Assembly: GCF_008824185.1 (NCBI RefSeq)
Contig: NZ_CP044426.1
Location: 1,744,501-1,808,500, forward strand
Direction of reading: 5' to 3'
DNA: 64,000 bases
DNA from: Paracoccus pantotrophus
GTDB taxonomy: Bacteria > Pseudomonadota > Alphaproteobacteria > Rhodobacterales > Rhodobacteraceae
The position numbers and the translations under genes are program-made. Each line of letters begins with the position of its first letter. Within the stretch, counting starts at the first letter, position 1. Shown here in pieces: positions 33,080 through 41,781 of the stretch. The notes under the pieces are model-generated. The model worked only from the letters and a program-made list of their open reading frames with translations. It was not told the DNA's origin and searched no databases.

Positions 33080-33877
33080 TCACCCCTTGGGCTCGATGCG
33101 GAAGACGGTGCCCCAGGGATCGCACAATTCCGCCACCCCCAGCGCCTGCAACCGATCCGGATCGGCGGCCAGCACCACCTCGGCCAGCCCGGCCGAGCCG
33201 GGGCTGCGCCGCCCGGCGCCGCGGCTGTTCCAGACATTGCCCGCCAGGTGGTGATGATAGCCGCCGGTGGCAAAGAAACTCGCGCCGAAGCGATGCGCCA
33301 TGCGCACCATGCCCAGCCGGTTCATGCAGAAATCCTCGGCCGCGGCCACATCGCCCACCTGAAGATGGACATGGCCCACCACGCTGTCCTCGGGCGCGCC
33401 GGTCCAGGCGCCCGCACCCGCCGCCATCAGATCGGGCAGGTCCAGCGCGACGGTATCCATCCGCACCTCGGCGCCGTCATGCCGCCAGGCGCTGCGCGGA
33501 CGGTCGGCATAGACCTCGATCCCGTTGCCCTCGGGGTCGCGCAGGTAAAGCGCCTCGCTGACCAGGTGGTCCGAGGCCCCGTCGAGCCCGATCCCGCGCC
33601 CGGCGACGAAGCGCAGCCAGCGCCCCAGCGCCGCGCGGTCGGGCAGAAGGAAGGCGGTATGGAACAGCCCCGCCTCTTGCGGGCGCGGGCGGGCGGCCCG
33701 GTCGCGGCGCAGCTCCAGCAACGGCTTGCCGCCAGCACCCAGCACCGTTTCCTCGCCGCTGCCGGAAATCCGCTCCAGCCCGATGACCGAGCGGTAGAAA
33801 TCCCCGACCCGGTCCAGGTCGTTGACGATCAGGGCCACCCGGCCGATCTGGATGGGGGCGTCGCTCGTGGCCATCAT
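33080..33877 (-). CDS. VOC-family dioxygenase-like protein (glyoxalase / CatE-like)
   Basis: This 265-aa protein is made of two vicinal-oxygen-chelate modules, as in catechol 2,3-dioxygenases of the CatE type. The first holds ALIVNDLDRVGDFYRSVIGL, LFHTAFLLPDR and LRDPEGNGIEVYADRP. The second holds VGHVHLQVGDVAAAEDF and the typical GGYHHHLAGNVWNSRGAG. His and Glu metal ligands (HTAF, EVY) appear retained. The ring-cleavage substrate cannot be told. RBS AAGGAGAGC precedes tandem ATGs at 33877 and 33874. Confidence 0.82.
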   Translation of the reverse strand: MMATSDAPIQIGRVALIVNDLDRVGDFYRSVIGLERISGSGEETVLGAGGKPLLELRRDRAARPRPQEAGLFHTAFLLPDRAALGRWLRFVAGRGIGLDGASDHLVSEALYLRDPEGNGIEVYADRPRSAWRHDGAEVRMDTVALDLPDLMAAGAGAWTGAPEDSVVGHVHLQVGDVAAAEDFCMNRLGMVRMAHRFGASFFATGGYHHHLAGNVWNSRGAGRRSPGSAGLAEVVLAADPDRLQALGVAELCDPWGTVFRIEPKG

Positions 33878-34039
33878 GCTCTCCTTGATATCCTGTTGCA
33901 GCCAAGATAGGCGCGGGGCGCATGGCTGGAAATGGCGCCAATCGGGGAAGACTGACGCCATGGCAGCGACAATATGCGCGGATTGCCTTTGCCCGCGCCC
34001 CGGCGCATGATGCGGAGCCTTTTCGTCAGCCGGAACCCG

Positions 34040-35233
34040 ATGAAGCCCCGCGCCCCCAAGACACGCCCCGCCAAGACCCCACCGGCCCCGACCCGGTTGC
34101 AGCCCGAACCCGCGCGGCTGGCCGCCGATCCGGCGCGGATGGAGATCTTCCTGGTCGCCACCCCCGGACTGGAAGAGCCGCTGGCAGCGGAGGCCCGCCT
34201 GCTCGGCTGGGACGCCCAGGTCCAGCCCGGCGGCGTCACGTTCACCGGCGGCTGGGCGGATGTCTGGCGGGCGAACCTGGAAATCCGCGGCGCGACCCGC
34301 GTCCTCGCGCGCATCGGCGCCTTTCGCGCCATGCATCCGGCGCAGCTCGACAAGCGCGCGCGCCGCTTTCCCTGGGCCGACTGGCTGCGCCCGGACGTGC
34401 CGATCCGCATCGAGGCCAGCAGCCGCAAGTCCCGCATCTATCACGCCGGCGCCATCACCCAGCGCATCGAGGCCGCGATCCGCGACAGCCTGGGCGCCCC
34501 CGTGGCCGAGGACGCGCCGGTCACGCTGAAGATCCGCATCGAGGACGACCTTTGCACCATCAGCCTGGACACATCGGGCGAATCGCTGCACCGGCGCGGC
34601 CACAAGCAGGCGGTGGGCAAGGCGCCGATGCGCGAGACCATGGCGGCGATGTTCCTGCGCCAATGCGGCTTCGACGGGGCCGAGCCGGTACTGGACCCGA
34701 TGTGCGGCTCGGGCACCTTCGTCATCGAGGCGGCCGAGATGGCGGCCGGCCTCGCCCCCGGCCGGATGCGGCCTTTCGCCTTTGAACACCTGCCGGACCA
34801 TGACGCACAGGCATGGCAGGCGATGCGCGGCGCCCCTGCCCCGCACGCGCCGGCCGAGCCCCGCTACCACGGCAGCGACCGCGACCCCGGCGCGATCCGC
34901 ATGAGCCGCGAGAACGCCGCCCGCGCCGGGCTGGACCGCTGGACCAGCTTCGAAAACCGCGCCATCGGCGATCTCCTCCGCCCCGAAGGCCCGCCGGGGC
35001 TGGTCATGGTCAACCCGCCCTATGGCGCGCGCATCGGCAACAAGGGCCCGCTTTTCGGCCTGCACGCGACGCTGGGCGAGGTGCTGCGCGAACGCTTCCG
35101 CGGCTGGCGCGTCGGCCTGGTCACCAGCGAGGCGCCGCTGGCCCGCGCGACCGGCCTGCCGTTTCGCGAACCCGGCCCCTATGTCGCCCATGGCGGGCTG
35201 AAGATCCGGCTGTGGCAGACCGGGCCGCTGTAA
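34040..35233 (+). CDS. THUMP-domain class I SAM-dependent RNA methyltransferase (RlmL-like)
   Basis: This ~397-aa protein has an N-terminal ferredoxin-like/THUMP region (LVATPGLEEPLAAEARLLGW ... CTISLDTSGESLHRRGHKQA) and a C-terminal methyltransferase domain. The SAM motif is LDPMCGSGTFVIEAAEMA and the catalytic motif is NPPYGARI, as in guanine-N2 methyltransferases such as RlmL, which acts on 23S rRNA. The start is uncertain: ATGs at 34007, 34040 and 34139 are in frame and none has a strong RBS. Similarity begins at 34139 (MEIFLVATPGLEE), so a shorter protein is possible. Confidence 0.85.
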   Translation: MKPRAPKTRPAKTPPAPTRLQPEPARLAADPARMEIFLVATPGLEEPLAAEARLLGWDAQVQPGGVTFTGGWADVWRANLEIRGATRVLARIGAFRAMHPAQLDKRARRFPWADWLRPDVPIRIEASSRKSRIYHAGAITQRIEAAIRDSLGAPVAEDAPVTLKIRIEDDLCTISLDTSGESLHRRGHKQAVGKAPMRETMAAMFLRQCGFDGAEPVLDPMCGSGTFVIEAAEMAAGLAPGRMRPFAFEHLPDHDAQAWQAMRGAPAPHAPAEPRYHGSDRDPGAIRMSRENAARAGLDRWTSFENRAIGDLLRPEGPPGLVMVNPPYGARIGNKGPLFGLHATLGEVLRERFRGWRVGLVTSEAPLARATGLPFREPGPYVAHGGLKIRLWQTGPL

Positions 35234-35330
35234 GGGGAACCCCGGCCGCCGGTGCGCATTGATACGGTTGGTCGCAGGGACAGGCTCCCGGCGGATGATA
35301 TGCTATCCCGAAACCGCGCAGGAGAATCGC

Positions 35331-36080
35331 ATGGATATTCGTTTCGACAACCAGATCGCCCTTGTCACCGGCGCCGGTTCGGGGCTGGGCGAGGCGATCG
35401 CGCTGGAGCTTGCCGCCTCGGGCGCCACGGTGGTGGCTGCCGACCTGCATGAGGAAACCGCCCGCGCCACCGCCGAGCGGATCGTCGCGGCCGGCGGCCG
35501 GGCCGAGGCCGTGGCGGGCGACGTCTCTGACCCCGATGCGGTGCGCAAGGCCGTCGAGGTCGCCAAGGGGCTGGGCGGGCTGCACCTGCTGGTGAACAAT
35601 GCCGGCATCGGCGGCCCCAGCGCGCCGGTCGGGGAATACCCGCTGGACGGCTGGCAAAAGGTGATCGACATCAACCTGAACGCGGTCTTCTACGGCATGC
35701 GCTACGGCATCCCGGCCATGCTGGAATCGGGCGGCGGGGCAATCGTGAACATGGCCTCGATCCTCGGCTCGGTCGGGTTCAACGGCGCCGGGGCCTATGT
35801 CTCGGCCAAGCATGCCGTGGTGGGCATGACCAAGAACGCGGCGCTGGAATATGCGGCGCAGGGCATCCGGGTGAACGCGGTCGGCCCGGCCTTCATCGAC
35901 ACGCCGCTGCTCGACCAGCTCGACCCCGAGGTCAAGCAGGCGCTGGTCGCCCGCCATCCCATCGGCCGGCTGGGCCGGGCGGAGGAGGTGGCGGGGCTCG
36001 TCGCCTTCCTGCTGTCCGACCGTGCCAGCTTCATCACCGGCAGCTATCACCTGGTGGACGGCGGCTATACGGCGCTCTGA
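35331..36080 (+). CDS. Short-chain dehydrogenase/reductase
   Basis: This 249-aa SDR oxidoreductase has the cofactor motif TGAGSGLGEAI, NNAGIGG, the catalytic Ser region NMASILGSVG, YVSAKHA (Tyr, Lys) and the C-terminal SFITGSYHLVDGGYTAL. Cofactor and substrate are not evident; the residue after beta-2 (AADLH) suggests NAD. CAGGAGAATCGC precedes the ATG. It stands alone between the RNA methyltransferase and the convergent L,D-transpeptidase gene. Confidence 0.85.
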   Translation: MDIRFDNQIALVTGAGSGLGEAIALELAASGATVVAADLHEETARATAERIVAAGGRAEAVAGDVSDPDAVRKAVEVAKGLGGLHLLVNNAGIGGPSAPVGEYPLDGWQKVIDINLNAVFYGMRYGIPAMLESGGGAIVNMASILGSVGFNGAGAYVSAKHAVVGMTKNAALEYAAQGIRVNAVGPAFIDTPLLDQLDPEVKQALVARHPIGRLGRAEEVAGLVAFLLSDRASFITGSYHLVDGGYTAL

Positions 36081-36083
36081 CGC

Positions 36084-36620
36084 CTAGTCTTTGCCATGCC
36101 GGCTGGCGGGCTTGCGCGCCGGCCAGCGCGGCAGGGCAGGGATCTCCAGCACATCGCCCGGCAAGACGGCCGCGGCAAGCCAGGCCAGGTCGCGCCGCGC
36201 CATGGCGATGCAGCCCGCGGTCGGAAAGCCCGGCCGGCGCCATTGGTGCAGGAAAATGGCGGACCCCGCGCCGGGCCGGGCCTGTGGGTAGTTCCAATCC
36301 GTCACCAGCACGATATCGTAAAGCGGATCGGCGCGCCGCATCGCCTCGTGGCTGGCGGCGAAGGGCGCGCGGACCGGCTGGTTATAGGCCGGATGGCCCG
36401 AGGCGTCGCACCACAAATCGCCCGGCAGGATCGGCCGCGCCCAGGCCGCCGGCCGCGGCACCCGGTCGGGACGATAGAGCAGCCCGACCAGGCGGTGCCG
36501 GCCGACGGGCGTCGCCCCGTCGCCTTCGCGCTTGTCGTTGCGGATGCCGCCGCGCCCGACCGCGCAGGGAATGAGCCGCGATCCCGCCCGCAGCCCCATG
36601 GGGGTCAAGAGCAACCTCAC
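36084..36620 (-). CDS. L,D-transpeptidase (YkuD) family protein
   Basis: This 178-aa protein has the YkuD active-site pattern IFLHQW...PTAGCIAM, with catalytic Cys in the GCI motif and upstream His. Early segments (RLIPCAVGRGGIRNDKREGD then GATPVGRHRL) resemble YbiS/ErfK-like enzymes that cross-link peptidoglycan peptides. No signal peptide is seen. The most economical start is GTG at 36620, which overlaps the ribA stop as GTGA; an internal ATG at 36596 is the alternative. It is translationally coupled to ribA. Confidence 0.82.
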   Translation of the reverse strand: MRLLLTPMGLRAGSRLIPCAVGRGGIRNDKREGDGATPVGRHRLVGLLYRPDRVPRPAAWARPILPGDLWCDASGHPAYNQPVRAPFAASHEAMRRADPLYDIVLVTDWNYPQARPGAGSAIFLHQWRRPGFPTAGCIAMARRDLAWLAAAVLPGDVLEIPALPRWPARKPASRHGKD

Positions 36621-37678
36621 AGCAGATGGCCCGATTTTGCGGCCTTCACGTCCAGATAACCGGTATTGTGGCGGTTGCGGGGCGTGACCAGCGGCACGCG
36701 CTCGGCCACGCGGATGCCGTGGCCCTCCAGCATCGCGACCTTCTTGGGGTTGTTGGTCATCAGCCGCACCGCCTCGAAGCCCATCTTCTTCAGGATGCCG
36801 GCGCCGATGCGGAAATCGCGCTCGTCGTCCTCGAAGCCCAGCCGGTGGTTGGCCTCGACCGTGTCGAAGCCCTGGTTCTGCAGCGCATAGGCGCGCATCT
36901 TGTTGGCCAGGCCGATGCCGCGTCCCTCCTGGTTCAGATAGAGCAGCACGCCCTCGCCCGCCTGGCCCATGGCGGCCAGCGCGGCATGCAGCTGCGGGCC
37001 GCAATCGCATTTCAGGCTGCCCAGCACATCGCCGGTGAAACAGGCCGAATGCAGCCGCGCCAGCACCGGCGCCGCGCGCGAGGGGGCGCCGATCTCGACC
37101 GCGTAATGCTCGGCCTCGCCATTGTCGGGGCGAAAGATGTGCAGCTTGGAATTCTCGGCCGCCAGCAGCGGCAGGCGCGCGGCGGCGACGGGGGCCATCG
37201 CGGCCTCGGTCGCCATCTGCGCCAGCGCCGGGCCGGGCGAAAGCTGCGTCAGCCCCTCGGCCGGCCCGGCCAGCGGCACCACCAGAACGGCGGGCAGAAG
37301 CTGCGCCGATTTCGCCAGGGCGATCCCGGCGCGATGCGGATCGACATCGCCGCCGCGCGGGCTGCGGAAGGGGCCCTTCATCGGCGTCATCAGGTCGCCC
37401 GCCGGATCGGCCACCGCGCGCAGCCAGGCCAGGTCCGCATCGCCCGGCACCGCGATCCGCGCCAGGTCGCGGTCATAGACCCGGACCTTCAGCGTCTCGG
37501 CCCGCGGCTCGGTGATCGCCAGCACGGCGGGGCCGAGGGCGCGCATCGTCTCCAGCCGGTCGGCCCGCAGCGTCTCGACCGCCGCGACCAACTGGCCGCC
37601 GATGACCACGGGCAGGCCGATGCGCAGGTCGGCGCGGGCGCGCGACAGGGTCTCTGTCAGGGTCGGGATCAGGGTCAT
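36617..37678 (-). CDS. ribA: GTP cyclohydrolase II
   Basis: This 353-aa protein's C-terminal ~200 residues are RibA, which opens GTP to start riboflavin synthesis. It has zinc ligands in CFTGDVLGSLKCDCGPQLH, YLNQEGRGIGLANKMRAYAL, DTVEANHRLGFEDDERDFRI, and the C-terminal RVPLVTPRNRHNTGYLDVKA. The first ~150 residues are an alphaproteobacterial extension resembling a degenerate RibB half without its catalytic residues; this is inferred from length and position. Start ATG 37678. Confidence 0.93.
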   Translation of the reverse strand: MTLIPTLTETLSRARADLRIGLPVVIGGQLVAAVETLRADRLETMRALGPAVLAITEPRAETLKVRVYDRDLARIAVPGDADLAWLRAVADPAGDLMTPMKGPFRSPRGGDVDPHRAGIALAKSAQLLPAVLVVPLAGPAEGLTQLSPGPALAQMATEAAMAPVAAARLPLLAAENSKLHIFRPDNGEAEHYAVEIGAPSRAAPVLARLHSACFTGDVLGSLKCDCGPQLHAALAAMGQAGEGVLLYLNQEGRGIGLANKMRAYALQNQGFDTVEANHRLGFEDDERDFRIGAGILKKMGFEAVRLMTNNPKKVAMLEGHGIRVAERVPLVTPRNRHNTGYLDVKAAKSGHLL

Positions 37679-37811
37679 CGGGCCAGCATGGTTGAAACAA
37701 TCTGAAACATAGGGCGGATTTCCGACAACTCCATGTGAGAATTGCTGCAAACCGCTGGACGCCTGCCGCGCCGCGCCACAGTTTTCCGCCATAACGCCAA
37801 AGGAGGCAAGA

Positions 37812-38498
37812 ATGGCCGGACTGAAAAAGATCCTGCTGGTCGATGACGAGGAAGACCTGCGCGAGGCCCTGGCCGAGCAATTGGTCGCCACCGAGGATTT
37901 CGAGGTGTTCGAGGCCGGCTCGGGCCACGAGGCGGTCGAAAGGACCAAGGGCGCCATCTTCGACCTGGTCGTGCTGGACGTGGGCCTGCCCGATACCGAC
38001 GGGCGCGAGCTGTGCAAGCGGCTGCGCAAGCAGGGGGTGAAATGCCCCATCGTCATGCTGACCGGCCACGATACCGATGCCGATACCATCCTGGGCCTGG
38101 ATTCCGGGGCGAACGACTATATCACCAAGCCGTTCAAGTTCCCGGTGCTGCTGGCGCGGTTGCGCGCCCAGCTGCGCACCCACGAACAGTCCGAGGACGC
38201 GATCTTCCAGCTTGGCCCCTATACGTTCAAGCCGGCGATGAAGATGCTGATCGACCAGAAGGACCGTAAGATCCGCCTGACGGAAAAGGAAACCAACATC
38301 CTGAAATTCCTCTACCGCGCCCAGGACGGGGTGGTGCCGCGCGACGTGCTGCTGCACGAGGTCTGGGGCTACAATGCCGGCGTGACCACGCATACGCTGG
38401 AGACGCATATCTACCGCCTGCGCCAGAAGATCGAGCCCGACCCCTCGAACGCGCGGCTGCTGGTCACGGAATCGGGCGGCTATCGCCTGGTGGCTTGA
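37812..38498 (+). CDS. OmpR/PhoB-family response regulator
   Basis: This 228-aa two-component regulator has an N-terminal receiver domain with acidic pocket DDEED, phospho-acceptor Asp in LVVLDVGLPDTDG, Thr in MLTGHD and Lys in YITKPFKF. The C-terminal winged helix carries RKIRLTEKETNILKFLYRAQ then VVPRDVLLHEVWGY and ETHIYRLRQKIEP. No histidine kinase gene is adjacent, so it is an orphan here. CAAAGGAGG lies 8 bp before the ATG. Confidence 0.92.
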   Translation: MAGLKKILLVDDEEDLREALAEQLVATEDFEVFEAGSGHEAVERTKGAIFDLVVLDVGLPDTDGRELCKRLRKQGVKCPIVMLTGHDTDADTILGLDSGANDYITKPFKFPVLLARLRAQLRTHEQSEDAIFQLGPYTFKPAMKMLIDQKDRKIRLTEKETNILKFLYRAQDGVVPRDVLLHEVWGYNAGVTTHTLETHIYRLRQKIEPDPSNARLLVTESGGYRLVA

Positions 38499-38653
38499 TA
38501 AATGTTCAGCGGCGGAACCCGCGCGCGGCTTGCGGGTTTGGCCTGCGAAGCCCGGTGGTCGGAGGATGCGGCCACATGACGACCCGGCCCCGGCCCAGCC
38601 CGGCGGCCGGGTTTCCTTTTTCGCCGCCCGCGGGGGCGCTTCGCCCCCCGCAC

Positions 38654-38759
38654 CCCCCGAGGATATTTCCCCAAGGAAGAAGACCGGGCACGGGGGCCGC
38701 GGTTCTCCGGTTCTTTCTTGGAGAAATATCCTCGGGGGTCCGGGGGCAGACAGCCCCCG
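38654..38759. repeat. Inverted intergenic repeat (GGAAATATCC family)
   Basis: A 26-28 bp arm at 38654-38681 (CCCCCGAGGATATTTCC...AAGGAAGA) is matched by its near-perfect reverse complement at 38711-38738 (TTCTTTCTTGGAGAAATATC...). A GGGGGC...GCCCCC hairpin follows (38742-38758). Related copies are at 32993-33071 and 49034-49082. Position between genes suggests a mobile terminator-like repeat. Confidence 0.65.
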
Positions 38760-38826
38760 GACCGGCAGCGATGGACAAGCCGCGCCCGGCCCCCTAGGGT
38801 CGCGCACGAAGAAGGAGCCTGCCCCC

Positions 38827-39612
38827 GTGTTCACCATCGCCACCTGGAACATCAACTCGGTCCGCCTGCGCGAGACGTTGGTCGCCCGCTTCCTGACCGA
38901 GGAAGCGCCGGACATCCTTTGCCTGCAAGAGACGAAAAGCCCGGTCGAGAACATCCCGCTGGAGGCATTCCGGGCGCTTGGCTACAAGCATTTCGTCGCG
39001 CGTGGGCAAAAGGGCTACAACGGCGTCGCCATCCTGTCGAAACTGCCGCTCGAAGATGCGGGCGACCGCGACTATGCCGGGCTGGGTCATGCCCGCCACG
39101 TCGCCGCGCGGCTGGAAAACGGCGTGACCATCCACAATTTCTATGTCCCGGCCGGCGGCGACATTCCCGACCGCGAGCAGAACGTCAAGTTCGGCCAGAA
39201 GCTGGATTTCCTGGCCGAGATGCGCGACGTCTTCCATGCCGAGCGGCCGGCACGCTCGATCATGGTGGGCGACCTGAACATCGCCCCGCGCGAGGACGAC
39301 GTCTGGTCGCACAAGCAATTGCTGAAGATCGTCAGCCACACGCCGATCGAGGTCGAGCACCTGGGCGCCGCCCAGGATGCCGGCAAATGGGTGGACATCA
39401 CCCGCAAGGACATCCCGCAGGGCCTGCTTTACAGCTGGTGGAGCTATCGGGCGCGGGACTGGGACGCCGCCGACAAGGGCCGGCGGCTGGACCATATCTG
39501 GGCCACGCCCGACATTGCCAATGCCGGGCATGACAGCCGCATCCTGCGACCCTTGCGCGGCTGGCAGCAGCCCAGCGACCACGTGCCGGTGCTGGCCAGC
39601 TTCGATCTCTGA
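38827..39612 (+). CDS. xthA: Exodeoxyribonuclease III
   Basis: This 261-aa endonuclease/exonuclease/phosphatase-fold enzyme repairs abasic sites and trims DNA 3' ends. Motifs are ATWNINSVR, LCLQETKSP (metal Glu), NFYVPAGGD, VGDLNIAP, DHIWATP and PSDHVPVLASFDL with the catalytic His. The start is GTG at 38827, placed by homology (first residues FTIATWN) and by the upstream AAGAAGGAG. An ORF reading further upstream crosses the intergenic repeat and is not coding. Confidence 0.94.
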   Translation: MFTIATWNINSVRLRETLVARFLTEEAPDILCLQETKSPVENIPLEAFRALGYKHFVARGQKGYNGVAILSKLPLEDAGDRDYAGLGHARHVAARLENGVTIHNFYVPAGGDIPDREQNVKFGQKLDFLAEMRDVFHAERPARSIMVGDLNIAPREDDVWSHKQLLKIVSHTPIEVEHLGAAQDAGKWVDITRKDIPQGLLYSWWSYRARDWDAADKGRRLDHIWATPDIANAGHDSRILRPLRGWQQPSDHVPVLASFDL

Positions 39613-39720
39613 TCCTCCGCTGCGGCGCATGGCCGCAGGGATGCGCGGGGGCCGGCCAATCTTGCATCGGGCCGGTGGCTGCGCCATCTAGGAGGCGACC
39701 CTTTCGCATGAGGATACCCG

Positions 39721-40632
39721 ATGCTCGAGCTTGGCTCCGCCCCCAAAGATGCCGCCCCTGCCGATTTCATCAAGGACGTGTCCGAGGCGACCTTCATGGC
39801 CGAGGTGGTCGATGCCTCGATGCAGGTGCCGGTCATCGTCGATTTCTGGGCGCCCTGGTGCGGCCCCTGCAAGACGCTGGGCCCGCAACTGGAGGCCGAG
39901 GTCGCCCGCCACAAGGGCCGCGTCCGCATGGCCAAGGTCAATGTGGACGAGAACCAGATGATCGCCGGCCAGATGCGCGTGCAGTCGATCCCGACCGTCT
40001 ATGCCTTCTTCCAGGGCCAGCCGGTCGACGGTTTCCAGGGCGCGATCCCGCAAAGCCAGATCAAGCAGTTCGTCGAGAAGCTGGCCACCATGGGCGGCGA
40101 TGACGGCGGGCTGGCCGCGGCGCTGGATGCCGCCGAGGCGATGATTGCCGAGGGCGCGGCCGAGGATGCGGCCGAGACCTTCGCGGCCATCCTGGGCGAG
40201 GAGCCCGAGAACCCCGCCGCCTGGGGCGGGCTGATCCGCGCCCATCTGGCCGCGGGCCATGCCGACCGGGCCGAGGAGGCGCTGGCGCAGGTGCCCGCCG
40301 CCATCGCCAATGCCGCGCCCATCGAGGCGGCCCGCGCGCAATTGCAGCTGGCGCGGCAGGCCGCCAGCGCCGGTCCCCTGGACGAGCTGCGCCAGAAGGT
40401 CGAGGCCGATCCCGCCGACCAGCAGGCGCGCTTCGACTATGCCGCCGCGCTGCATGCAGCGGGCGAGGTCGAGGAGGCGATCGAGCAGCTTCTGGAGGCC
40501 TTCCGCCGCGACCGCGACTGGAACGAGGGCGCAGCCAAGGCGCAGCTTCTGACCATCTTCGATGCCATGAAGCCCACCGATCCGCTGGCACAGAAGGGAC
40601 GCCGCCGCCTGTCCTCGCTGATCTTCGCCTGA
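39721..40632 (+). CDS. Thioredoxin-fold co-chaperone CnoX (YbbN)
   Basis: This 303-aa protein has a thioredoxin domain (residues ~20-125, active site WAPWCGPCK, SIPTVYAFFQG) followed by a C-terminal tetratricopeptide-like region (AAWGGLIRAHLAAGHADRAE ... RFDYAAALHAAGEVEEAIEQ). This is the CnoX/YbbN architecture, a chaperedoxin that protects proteins under oxidative stress and works with GroEL or DnaK. The CxxC site is intact. It lies after xthA and directly before the Lon-N and Trm112 genes, an order frequent in alphaproteobacteria. Confidence 0.9.
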   Translation: MLELGSAPKDAAPADFIKDVSEATFMAEVVDASMQVPVIVDFWAPWCGPCKTLGPQLEAEVARHKGRVRMAKVNVDENQMIAGQMRVQSIPTVYAFFQGQPVDGFQGAIPQSQIKQFVEKLATMGGDDGGLAAALDAAEAMIAEGAAEDAAETFAAILGEEPENPAAWGGLIRAHLAAGHADRAEEALAQVPAAIANAAPIEAARAQLQLARQAASAGPLDELRQKVEADPADQQARFDYAAALHAAGEVEEAIEQLLEAFRRDRDWNEGAAKAQLLTIFDAMKPTDPLAQKGRRRLSSLIFA

Positions 40633-40633
40633 C

Positions 40634-41272
40634 ATGTCGCGCGGCATCGACCTGCCCGAGACCCTCCCGCTGTTCCCGCTGCCGGGCGCGGTGCTGATGC
40701 CCCGCACCCGCCTGCCCCTGCAGATCTTCGAGCCGCGCTATCTGCAGATGGTCGAGGACGTGCTGAAGACCCCCTCGCGGCTGATCGGCATGATCCAGCC
40801 GGCCGAAGGCGGGCTCGATTCGCTGGCCTCGGTCGGCTGCGCGGGCCGGATCGTGGCCTTTTCCGAGCTGGACGACGGGCGGCTGATGATCTCGCTCCGG
40901 GCGCGTTCGCGCTTCCGGCTGAACGAGGTGCGGCCCGGCTTCACGCCCTATCTGCGCGGCCAGGTGGACTGGTCGGGCTATGAGGGCGACCTGGCCGCCC
41001 AGCCCGAGGAAGACCCGCGCTTCGACCGCAAGGGCTTCATGGCGCGGTTGGGCCGCTACATGGAGCAGCGCGGCCTGTCCACCGACTGGGATGCGGCCGA
41101 GGCATCGGAGGCGGAGACGCTGGTCAATTCGCTGTCGATGCTGCTGCCCTTTGCCCCCGAGGAAAAGCAGGCCCTGCTGGAGGCGCCGGCGCTTGCCGAC
41201 CGCCGCGAACTGCTGGAGGGGCTGCTGGAATACGCCCTGCACGGCGGCGACAACGAGGAGACGATCCAGTGA
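40634..41272 (+). CDS. Lon N-terminal-domain (substrate-binding) protein
   Basis: This 212-aa protein consists of the Lon LAN domain only, without ATPase or protease parts. It starts with LPETLPLFPLPGAVLMPRTR then LPLQIFEPRYLQMVEDVL and has IGMIQP, GCAGRIVAFSEL and SRFRL. Function is unknown; it may bind peptides or unfolded protein. It begins 1 bp after the CnoX stop and overlaps the Trm112 gene, so all three are co-transcribed. Confidence 0.88.
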   Translation: MSRGIDLPETLPLFPLPGAVLMPRTRLPLQIFEPRYLQMVEDVLKTPSRLIGMIQPAEGGLDSLASVGCAGRIVAFSELDDGRLMISLRARSRFRLNEVRPGFTPYLRGQVDWSGYEGDLAAQPEEDPRFDRKGFMARLGRYMEQRGLSTDWDAAEASEAETLVNSLSMLLPFAPEEKQALLEAPALADRRELLEGLLEYALHGGDNEETIQ

Positions 41273-41463
41273 CCGAAGACACCGCCGAACGCGGCTACGA
41301 CCGCCACATGCTCGAGGCGCTGGTCTGCCCGGTGACGCATGCGACGCTGCGTTACGACGCGCAGGCGCAGGAGCTGGTCTCGGAAGCGGCCGGGCTGGCC
41401 TTTCCGATCCGGGGCGGCATTCCGATCATGCTGCTGAACGAGGCGCGCCAGATCCGCGCCTGA
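41269..41463 (+). CDS. Trm112 family small zinc-type protein
   Basis: This 64-aa protein begins at GTG 41269, overlapping the upstream stop as GTGA. It has the family shape MLEALVCPVTHATLRYD ... LAFPIRGGIPIMLLNEAR. Only one of the usual zinc cysteines (VCP) is present, as in many proteobacterial members. Trm112 proteins activate methyltransferases in eukaryotes; the bacterial role is unclear. Confidence 0.88.
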   Translation: MTEDTAERGYDRHMLEALVCPVTHATLRYDAQAQELVSEAAGLAFPIRGGIPIMLLNEARQIRA

Positions 41464-41781
41464 GGAAAAGCCCGCGCAGCCGGCGGGCTGCATGGCCCCT
41501 GGGCCCCGCAACCGTGGGCCGGGCCTCCGCCCCCCTCCCGCGCGCCCGGCGAAGGCCGCGTGGCCTTGCGGGACCAAGGCCCGGCGGGAAACCGGGGGAA
41601 CCGACCCCGCGCACCCTTGCCCATCCGCGGCGTCGGTCGCCGCCCGGCCAAGGCCCGGCCGGAAGCCTGCGCAGCCGGCCTCTTGCCCATCGGCACGGCC
41701 GGCCCTGGCCGCATCGCGCGGGACCGGCCTTGCCCTTGCCGCGAATCGGACGCATGGCTAGCGGGACGAAAGGAATCGCGC
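41464..41781. other. 318-bp intergenic region with a hairpin
   Basis: No gene was recognised. A 7-bp stem AGCCCGC / GCGGGCT (41469-41475 with 41483-41489) directly follows the Trm112 stop and may end that transcript. The rest is very GC-rich and without recognisable structure. Confidence 0.5.
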
